A DNA stretch of 21,069 nucleotides, from the NCBI GenBank assembly GCA_041170585.1, contig JBEDNN010000034.1:1-21069 (forward strand), read 5' to 3'. The translations under genes and the position numbers were made by a program. Positions 15,531 to 21,069 of the stretch are shown in pieces. The notes beneath the pieces were generated by a model, which worked only from the letters and a program-made list of their open reading frames with translations, did no database searches and was not told the DNA's origin. The stretch's first letter is position 1. Each line of letters starts with the position of its first letter. Source of the stretch: JBDLSY01 sp041170585. GTDB taxonomy: Bacteria > Pseudomonadota > Gammaproteobacteria > Burkholderiales > Burkholderiaceae_C.

Positions 15531-17852
15531 GTGAATTTTTTAAATATTTTAAACCCTGAACAATTAGCTGCTGCTACAGCCCCCGCTGACCGCAGCACCT
15601 TGGTATTGGCAGGGGCGGGTAGTGGCAAAACCCGTGTATTAACCACCCGTATTGCGTGGTTAGTGCAGTCTGAACAAGCCAGTCCAGAGCAAATATTGGC
15701 AGTTACTTTTACCAATAAAGCCGCTAAAGAGATGTTATTACGAATTAGTACACAGTTGCCGATAAATATTCGTGGTATGTGGGTGGGTACTTTTCATGGG
15801 GTATGTAACCGTTTTTTACGATCGCATTATCGCGAAGCTGCTTTGCCTGAATCGTTTCAAGTATTAGACAATCAAGACCAATTGTCAGCGGTTAAGCGGC
15901 AATGCAAAATTTTAGGTATGGACGATAAGCTATATCCACCTAAACAAGCCCAATATTTTATTAATAATGCTAAAGAAAATGGCTTGCGTCCCGATGCCGT
16001 AATCATCAAAGACGCAGTTAGCCGTCAATATGCCACTGTATACGCTGCTTATCAAGCACAGTGTCAGCGTGAAGGCGTGTTAGATTTTTCAGAATTATTG
16101 TTATTAACGTATGAAGTGTTAGCCAAACACGCGGGTTTAAGGCAACACTATCAGTCGCGTTTTCGGCATATTTTAGTAGATGAATTTCAAGATACCAATG
16201 CTTTGCAATATGAATGGCTTAAATTATTATCGGGTGTAGGACAATGGGCGAGTGAATTTACTAAGCCTGCCAGTGTATTAGCCGTGGGTGATGATGACCA
16301 AAGTATTTATGCGTTTCGTGGGGCAAAAGTCGGTAATATGCAAGACTTTGAGCGTGAGTTTAAAGTAGTAGAACGCGTTAAGTTAGAGCAAAATTACCGT
16401 TCAGTTAGCCATATACTTAATTGTGCCAACGGCTTAATTACCCATAATACTCAACGTTTAGGAAAAAAATTGTGGACTGCATTGGGTGATGGCGATAAGC
16501 CTCGTGTATTTGAAGCCCATAGTGATATAGAAGAAGCACGCTTTGTCGTTGAAGAAATAGGCGGGCAACTACGCGTGGGTACGCCTGCTAAACAATTAGC
16601 GATTTTGTACCGTAGCAATGCCCAAAGCCGCGTATTAGAACAAGCCTTGTTTAATGCCGCGATTCCTTATAAAGTGTATGGCGGTTTACGTTTTTTTGAA
16701 CGGGCTGAAATAAAATCGGCACTGGCTTATTTGCGTTTAATGGAAAACCCGCACGATGACAATGCTTTTTTACGGATTGTGAATTTTCCGACACGCGGTA
16801 TTGGTATGCGTAGCCTTGAGTTGCTACAAGCTGCCGCTCAAACGCAACAGCGTAGTTTATATGCCTGTGTATCGTTAATGTCGGGTAAAGTAGGTTCAGG
16901 TTTATTGGCTTTTGTACAGTTATTAGACGGCTTACGCTTTGCAACTTTGGGTATGACTTTACCCGAACTGGTGAGTTATGTGGTGATTCATAGCGGTGTT
17001 TTGGCGTATTATCAAGCAGAAAAAGAAGGGGCGGCACGGGTTGAAAATTTAAATGAACTCACCAATGCTGCTGCTGGGTTTATTGGGCAGGAGGGTTATG
17101 CTGTAGACGCAACAGGCACAGAAAGCGAGCAAATGGTTCAGTTGCCCAGTCCTTTGGCAGGATTTTTAGCCCATGCCAGTTTAGAAGCAGGCGACAATCA
17201 AGCACATACAGGGCAAGATGCCGTACAAATGATGACGGTACATGCCAGTAAAGGTTTAGAATTTGATGCGGTATTTATTTGTGGGGTGGAACACGGCTTG
17301 TTTCCGCATGAAAATTCGGTAAGAGAACACAAAGGTTTAGAAGAAGAACGCCGCTTAATGTATGTGGCTATTACGCGAGCAAGAAAACGTTTATGGCTGA
17401 CTTTTGCCGCCCGCCGTATGGTGCATGGGCAATCACGGTTTAGTAAAAAGAGTGAGTTTTTTGATGATTTGCCCGATGAAAATTTGCACTGGCTTACCCC
17501 TAAAGACAGCGGTTATAACACCGCCTATAACCAAGCTTTAAGTGGGGTTGTGCCTGCGTGGGTTGGGCGAAGTGATACAAAACATTGGGACAAAAATCAT
17601 ACAACTAAACGGTTTGATGATGCGGATACAGGGCGAGGCGCACACGTGTTTGCGGCTAAAATTTTAGCGAAAAAAGCCCATCATTCAGACGCGTTATGGC
17701 GTGTAGGACAAATGGTATCACACGCTAAATTTGGTCAAGGTTCAATTATGGCTTTGGAAGGTACAGGCAATGATGCAAGGGCAAGGATTAATTTTTCTGT
17801 AGTCGGAATTAAAGTACTTATATTAAATCTAGCAAAGTTAGAAAGGGTGTAA
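15531..17852 (+). CDS. uvrD: UvrD/PcrA-type superfamily 1 DNA helicase
   Basis: This is a 3'-to-5' DNA helicase acting in nucleotide excision and mismatch repair and in clearing protein or recombinase from DNA. The frame starts at GTG 15531, giving the family N-terminus LNPEQLAAATAP; no ATG lies nearby. Motifs are Q (NPEQ), Walker A AGAGSGKT (27-34), TFTNKAAKEM, GTFHGV, Walker B VDEFQDT (216-222), DDDQSIYAFRGA, QNYRS, TVHASKGLEFD and VAITRARKRL. The last 50 residues (WRVGQMVSHAKFGQGSI to AKLERV) form the Tudor-like tail typical of UvrD/PcrA rather than Rep. At 773 residues the length is normal. It follows folC by 23 bp. In related genomes folC is more often followed by SPOR-domain, cvpA and purF genes. 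Confidence 0.93.
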   Translation: MNFLNILNPEQLAAATAPADRSTLVLAGAGSGKTRVLTTRIAWLVQSEQASPEQILAVTFTNKAAKEMLLRISTQLPINIRGMWVGTFHGVCNRFLRSHYREAALPESFQVLDNQDQLSAVKRQCKILGMDDKLYPPKQAQYFINNAKENGLRPDAVIIKDAVSRQYATVYAAYQAQCQREGVLDFSELLLLTYEVLAKHAGLRQHYQSRFRHILVDEFQDTNALQYEWLKLLSGVGQWASEFTKPASVLAVGDDDQSIYAFRGAKVGNMQDFEREFKVVERVKLEQNYRSVSHILNCANGLITHNTQRLGKKLWTALGDGDKPRVFEAHSDIEEARFVVEEIGGQLRVGTPAKQLAILYRSNAQSRVLEQALFNAAIPYKVYGGLRFFERAEIKSALAYLRLMENPHDDNAFLRIVNFPTRGIGMRSLELLQAAAQTQQRSLYACVSLMSGKVGSGLLAFVQLLDGLRFATLGMTLPELVSYVVIHSGVLAYYQAEKEGAARVENLNELTNAAAGFIGQEGYAVDATGTESEQMVQLPSPLAGFLAHASLEAGDNQAHTGQDAVQMMTVHASKGLEFDAVFICGVEHGLFPHENSVREHKGLEEERRLMYVAITRARKRLWLTFAARRMVHGQSRFSKKSEFFDDLPDENLHWLTPKDSGYNTAYNQALSGVVPAWVGRSDTKHWDKNHTTKRFDDADTGRGAHVFAAKILAKKAHHSDALWRVGQMVSHAKFGQGSIMALEGTGNDARARINFSVVGIKVLILNLAKLERV

Positions 17853-17876
17853 GCCGCCTGTACGAGAGGGCGTATG

Positions 17877-18326
17877 TTATGCATTGGGAAACCAGTCTTT
17901 TTTTAGTATTTCTTCAATGGTGTACGGGCAGTTAAGAGGAAAAGTTTTTAAACTTAAGTTTGTTTCAGATGATGCAAGCTCACGTGCATTAGAGTAAGCT
18001 TTTTCTAAGTAGTGTGTAGGCACGTTGTGTAGGCTTGGGCTTTCATCAATTAAATCATTAATTTCAATCCTTGCATTTAAAATACTTGTTTTCCAGCTAT
18101 GGCTTTGAATATCACTTTGAAACTGCCATTTTAATAAGTGCATAATTAAGTTTTTTAAGTGGTTTTGTATTGCGTGTCGCTGGCTGCGTCCCATATCCTC
18201 TATTTCCTCAATCAAATGTTCAATGTCCAGCTCACTTAAGCGTCCTTGCTTAAGCAAATTAATATTTTTTTGTCCCCAAAGATACAAATCTTTGTTATAA
18301 GTTTCCTGCAATGTCATTACTTGCAT
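17877..18326 (-). CDS. DUF29 family protein
   Basis: The 149-residue protein has the full DUF29 pattern: LYLWGQKNINLLKQGRLSEL, IEHLIEEIEDMGRSQRHAI, NHLKNLIMHLLKWQFQ, SWKTSILNARIEI, and the closing FPLNCPYTIEEILKKDWFP. DUF29 proteins are small, mostly helical, probably cytosolic proteins of unknown function, frequent in cyanobacteria and some proteobacteria and often in many copies. Start codons at 18326 and 18317 are both possible; the second (MTLQETYNKDLY) fits the family better. It converges with uvrD, with 24 bp between the stops. It has no visible functional partner, and I assign no function. Confidence 0.9.
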   Translation of the reverse strand: MQVMTLQETYNKDLYLWGQKNINLLKQGRLSELDIEHLIEEIEDMGRSQRHAIQNHLKNLIMHLLKWQFQSDIQSHSWKTSILNARIEINDLIDESPSLHNVPTHYLEKAYSNARELASSETNLSLKTFPLNCPYTIEEILKKDWFPNA

Positions 18327-18360
18327 GTGTATACGCCTTTAATTTTTAATCTTAATGAAT

Positions 18361-18392
18361 ATTGATTTGATTAATTATTGATTTGATTAATA
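18361..18392. repeat. Two-copy 16-bp tandem duplication
   Basis: ATTGATTTGATTAATT at 18361-18376 is followed at once by a second copy that differs only in its last base. It is located 35 bp upstream of the DUF29 start. Confidence 0.85.
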
Positions 18393-18442
18393 TTAAATAT
18401 TTTAATTTATTTTTAGTTTTGTATGTTTTAATTTTTTTATCG

Positions 18443-18538
18443 GAGGGGGTACGCCAAAGGCGGGGGGTGGTTGGTATAAGACTGCTACTATTACACCCAC
18501 CCCGTCAGGCTTTGCCTGCCACCCCTCCAAGGGAGGGG
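18443..18538. repeat. GC-rich composite inverted-module element
   Basis: A left module (18443-18476) and the reverse complement of a right module (about 18494-18528) share one layout: GGAGGGG, then a small GC hairpin (GCC-AAA-GGC on the left, CAGGC-TTT-GCCTG on the right), then GGGGTGG. A centre of about 18 bases separates them. The inner arms GGGGTGG (18464-18470) and CCACCCC (18497-18503) pair exactly, so the whole can fold into a large branched hairpin. A further CCCCTCC-AAG-GGAGGGG stem (18522-18538) follows. The base composition is completely unlike the AT-rich surroundings. The CCCCTCC...GGAGGGG plus GGGGTGG pattern resembles dispersed intergenic repeats seen in many bacterial genomes; that it is multicopy here is inference. 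Confidence 0.7.
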
Positions 18539-18595
18539 AATTTACTACCTGTTCCAGCCAGACCACATATCCCAGTCTGCTATAATAGCAACGCC

Positions 18596-18622
18596 ATAAA
18601 CCCTTGTAAATCAAGGGTTTAT
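18596..18622. other. Perfect 11-bp stem-loop
   Basis: ATAAACCCTTG (18596-18606) and CAAGGGTTTAT (18612-18622) pair perfectly around the 5-base loop TAAAT. The shape is like an intrinsic terminator, but neither side carries a proper T tract. It lies between divergent genes, where no terminator is needed, so it may be part of the repeat element or an mRNA leader structure. Confidence 0.7.
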
Positions 18623-18692
18623 TCATATATAATATAGTTTAAGAATATTTAATCGTTATTGTTTACATTCTTGTAGATAGCATGCTAAAGAT

Positions 18693-18716
18693 GTAAATAT
18701 TTATCATTAAAATGAT
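18693..18716. promoter_or_regulatory. Possible operator upstream of the TonB receptor
   Basis: ATCATT (18703-18708) and AATGAT (18711-18716) form an inverted repeat 34 bases before the receptor ATG. On the reverse strand, 18693-18711 matches about 13 of 19 positions of the E. coli Fur-box consensus by eye. In DNA this AT-rich such a match is weak evidence, and a copper receptor need not be iron-regulated. Confidence 0.25.
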
Positions 18717-18750
18717 TACTAAAGTTTAAAAAAATTGATAAAAAATTTAT

Positions 18751-20925
18751 ATGAAAAATAAGTCTTCTAGTATTTTAATACCACGTTTATCAGTATTAAA
18801 CGTGGCAATTGGCTTTGCTTTATGTTCAGGTGCTTGGGCGCAACAAATCAATGAATTGTCTCCAGTTATCGTGATTGGTGAAAAAATGCCTGCATTTGGT
18901 ATAACTTTGACGAATAAAAATTTAGATGAACGACGTTTTGCGAGCAATGATACTGCTCAGTTGTTGAATGGTACACCTGGTATCAGTTTTTACACTGGCG
19001 GTGGTGTTTCTAGTTTGCCTGTGATTAATGGTTTAGCTGATGATCGTTTGAAAATGACAGTAGATGGTATGAGTATTACTTCTGCATGTCCAAATCATAT
19101 GAATCCTGCACTGTCATATATTGACCCAGCAGCATTAAGCGAAATTAATTTGTACGCAGGAATTGTTCCAGCTAGTCAAGGTGGTGATAGCATTGGTGGT
19201 GCGATTGTCGTAAAATCAATTCCTCCTAAATTTAATTCAGTTGATCAGGGAGTTAAAGCTTCTAGTAAAATAATGACCTTTTATCGGAGCAATGGTAATG
19301 TAAAGGGTTTAAGTGTTCAAACAGATGCTTCTACTGAAAATTTTAATATTGGCTACGTGGGCAATACAGTAGATGCTGATAATTATAAAGATGCTAACCG
19401 AAAAGAAATTACCGCTAGCCGTTACAAAGTACGTAACAATTCGTTGAAATTAGCGACTAATTTAGGGACAGATTTATTAAATCTTGGAATAGGTTGGCAA
19501 GATATTCCATTTCAAGGTTATCCAAACCAGTCTATGGATATGACTTCTAATAAAAGCTTATCGATTAACGTAGGTTACACAGGAAATTTTAATTGGGGTG
19601 CTTTAGACACCCGTATATTTCGTCAGCGCGTACGTCATAAAATGGATGTTTTATTAGATAAGGCAACGACAGCTGGACTGGCTGTTGCAGATTCTTATAT
19701 GCCAATGGATACAGATGCAGTTGATTTGGGTTATTCAGTACTCGGTACAGCGCAATTAAATGAAAAACAAACGGTTCTATTTGGGCATGAGTTTCACCGT
19801 TATACCTTAGATGATTGGTGGCCACCATTGGCTGGGTCTATGGCAATGGGGCCTGATACATTTTGGAATATAAACGGTGGTCGTCGAGATCGAATAGCTT
19901 TATTTTCTGAACTGGACAATCGAGTAAATGACAAATGGAGTACTCAAGTTGGTACCCGTTTTGAGCGTGTAGCGATGAACACGGGCAATGTAAAAGGGTA
20001 TTATGATGCCAGTGCACCATATGGTGACGCTTATCAAACAGATGCTGCATCTTTTAATGCTAAAAATCACAAACAAAAAGATTTGAACTGGGATTTAACA
20101 GCATCTGCACGTTATTTGAATACTGCAAATGAAACGTATGATATTGGTTTTTCTCGTAAAACCCGTTCGCCAAACTTACATGAGCGTTATACATGGTCTA
20201 ATGAAGCAATGATGGCGGGATTGATGAATAATTGGGTTGGTGATTTAAATTCTTATGTTGGAAATTTACACCTTAAACCTGAAGTGGCTTATAGCGTTAA
20301 AATTGGTGCTGATTGGCACGATGCTGCACGTCAAGATTGGCAGTTAAATGCATCACCTTTTTATACTTACGTTAAAGATTATATTAATGCTGTTCCAAAT
20401 ACTTCATCAAATATTTACAATATGAGTGGAATAATGGGTCGTCAGTCATTAACGTTTGCCAATCAAGATGCTCAGTTGTATGGTATTGATATTTCAGGAA
20501 AAAAAATTCTTGGTAAAGTCTATGGTGAATGGTCAATGCGTGCAGCTTTGAGTTATACCCGAGGTAAAACAACTAGTGGCGATAATTTTTATAATATGAT
20601 GCCTTTCAATATGCTATTAGCAATTGACCATACGCGCGGTGCATGGTCTAACACAGTTGAAGCAGTTTTTGTACGTGCTAAAAATAAACTAAGTGTTATT
20701 CGTGCTGAACAGGCAATTGCTGGATATTCGATTGTCAACTATCGTACTGGTTATCAATTAAATAAATTTGTTAAATTAAATGCTGGAATAGATAATTTAT
20801 TTAATCATCAATATAACCTTCCATTGGGAGGTCTGGAGTATGCTTCTGGAAGCATGATGAAAGCCCCCAACCCTTTACGTGCAATGGGACGTTCAATTAA
20901 TATTGGTGCATCAATCAATTTTTGA
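18751..20925 (+). CDS. OprC/NosA-like TonB-dependent copper receptor
   Basis: This is an outer-membrane TonB-dependent receptor, probably importing copper. The 724-residue protein has a signal peptide (residues 1-30, cleavage after AWA), a TonB-box-like stretch at about 36-45 (ELSPVIVIGE), a plug domain (about 55-160, with LKMTVDGMSITSACPNHMNP) and a 22-strand-type barrel ending in aromatic F724. It resembles OprC of Pseudomonas aeruginosa and NosA of Pseudomonas stutzeri. The copper-binding CxxxM of OprC is present as C113-M117, and an HxM that could be its partner is H296-M298 (RHKMD). There is no obvious Shine-Dalgarno. No copper chaperone or nos gene is visible in the window, so whether it serves nitrous oxide reductase, cytochrome oxidase or general copper uptake cannot be told. 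Confidence 0.88.
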   Translation: MKNKSSSILIPRLSVLNVAIGFALCSGAWAQQINELSPVIVIGEKMPAFGITLTNKNLDERRFASNDTAQLLNGTPGISFYTGGGVSSLPVINGLADDRLKMTVDGMSITSACPNHMNPALSYIDPAALSEINLYAGIVPASQGGDSIGGAIVVKSIPPKFNSVDQGVKASSKIMTFYRSNGNVKGLSVQTDASTENFNIGYVGNTVDADNYKDANRKEITASRYKVRNNSLKLATNLGTDLLNLGIGWQDIPFQGYPNQSMDMTSNKSLSINVGYTGNFNWGALDTRIFRQRVRHKMDVLLDKATTAGLAVADSYMPMDTDAVDLGYSVLGTAQLNEKQTVLFGHEFHRYTLDDWWPPLAGSMAMGPDTFWNINGGRRDRIALFSELDNRVNDKWSTQVGTRFERVAMNTGNVKGYYDASAPYGDAYQTDAASFNAKNHKQKDLNWDLTASARYLNTANETYDIGFSRKTRSPNLHERYTWSNEAMMAGLMNNWVGDLNSYVGNLHLKPEVAYSVKIGADWHDAARQDWQLNASPFYTYVKDYINAVPNTSSNIYNMSGIMGRQSLTFANQDAQLYGIDISGKKILGKVYGEWSMRAALSYTRGKTTSGDNFYNMMPFNMLLAIDHTRGAWSNTVEAVFVRAKNKLSVIRAEQAIAGYSIVNYRTGYQLNKFVKLNAGIDNLFNHQYNLPLGGLEYASGSMMKAPNPLRAMGRSINIGASINF

Positions 20926-21069
20926 TAGAGCGCAAATACTATTAAAATAATTGGTAGTGGTACAAATAGAACTTAAAGATAAATTAATTATTATTTATTA
21001 ATGAGTAAATTGAGTAGAATATTATTTATTGAATATATTATTTATTTAAAACAGGAATTGTAGGCAATA
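20926..21069. other. AT-rich tail of the window without recognisable genes
   Basis: The last 144 bases have no open frame or strong hairpin. CAGGAATTG near 21051-21059 could be a ribosome binding site for a gene starting just beyond the edge. Confidence 0.4.

Larger units (their letters stand above)
18327..18750. other. 424-bp divergent intergenic region holding a GC-rich repeat element
   Basis: The region separates the divergent DUF29 and TonB-receptor genes. It contains a 16-bp tandem duplication (18361-18392), a GC-rich composite hairpin (18443-18538), a near-palindrome TGCTATAATAGCA (18578-18590), an 11-bp perfect stem-loop (18596-18622) and a small inverted repeat close to the receptor start (18703-18716). 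Open frames of about 75-85 codons cross the GC-rich part on both strands, but they look like products of the repeat, not genes. Confidence 0.8.

Noticed and set aside
16651..17037. 128-codon minus-strand frame inside uvrD
   Set aside because: Antisense to conserved helicase sequence, with no protein-like motifs.
18383..18637. Open frames on both strands across the GC-rich intergenic element (84 codons +, 74 codons - at 18402-18626)
   Set aside because: Composition follows the repeat (Pro/Arg/Gly runs), the two frames overlap almost fully, there are no ribosome binding sites, and no known domain is seen.
1..21069. tRNA, rRNA, transposase, integrase or attachment site flanking the restriction islets
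   Set aside because: I found none by reading; no direct repeats were recognised at the islet edges, so they are not described as mobile elements.

Overview
The window is a stretch of AT-rich bacterial chromosome. It carries a conserved biosynthetic gene supercluster, all on the + strand: leuD, leuB, asd, fimV, truA, trpF, trpB, trpA, accD, folC and a UvrD-type helicase. This order, the FolC N-terminus (around IDMGLERV) and the presence of FimV point to a proteobacterium. A low-GC betaproteobacterium is my best guess, but a gammaproteobacterium cannot be excluded from this window. The proteins look functional. Spacers are very AT-rich and many carry two-copy tandem duplications of 12-16 bp.

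Layout. Positions 1-1250 hold a DUF3883-like PD-(D/E)XK nuclease ORF. It is coupled by an ATGA overlap to a frameshifted ORF, and a short fragment resembling the C-terminal end of a type II restriction enzyme follows. This debris lies directly upstream of leuD. Positions 1357-4408 hold leuD-leuB-asd (leucine and aspartate-family amino acids). Positions 4545-7442 hold fimV (cell-pole/type IV pilus hub). Positions 7501-12384 hold truA-trpF-trpB-trpA-accD (tRNA pseudouridylation, the last steps of tryptophan synthesis, and the carboxyltransferase beta subunit for fatty acid synthesis). Positions 12466-14082 hold a second restriction-modification islet: a 36-codon N-terminal stub of a Dam-type (D12 class) methyltransferase, an intact YhdJ-like adenine methyltransferase (expected target ATGCAT), and a partner that looks like a restriction endonuclease with its catalytic middle deleted. 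Positions 14206-17852 hold folC and uvrD. A converging DUF29 gene follows. After it comes a 424-bp divergent intergenic region with a GC-rich composite hairpin element and an 11-bp stem-loop. Last comes an OprC/NosA-like TonB-dependent copper receptor that keeps CxxxM and HxM motifs.

Main points of interest. (1) Two separate, decaying restriction-modification loci have landed in a normally compact biosynthetic cluster. (2) TrpA has a 33-residue Asn/Ser/Thr-rich N-terminal extension encoded by a trinucleotide microsatellite, and the ancestral start codon position is now GTT. (3) Short tandem duplications recur through the spacers. (4) A GC-rich inverted-module repeat lies upstream of the copper receptor. 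I found no complete new defence system, CRISPR array, transposase, tRNA or rRNA gene.
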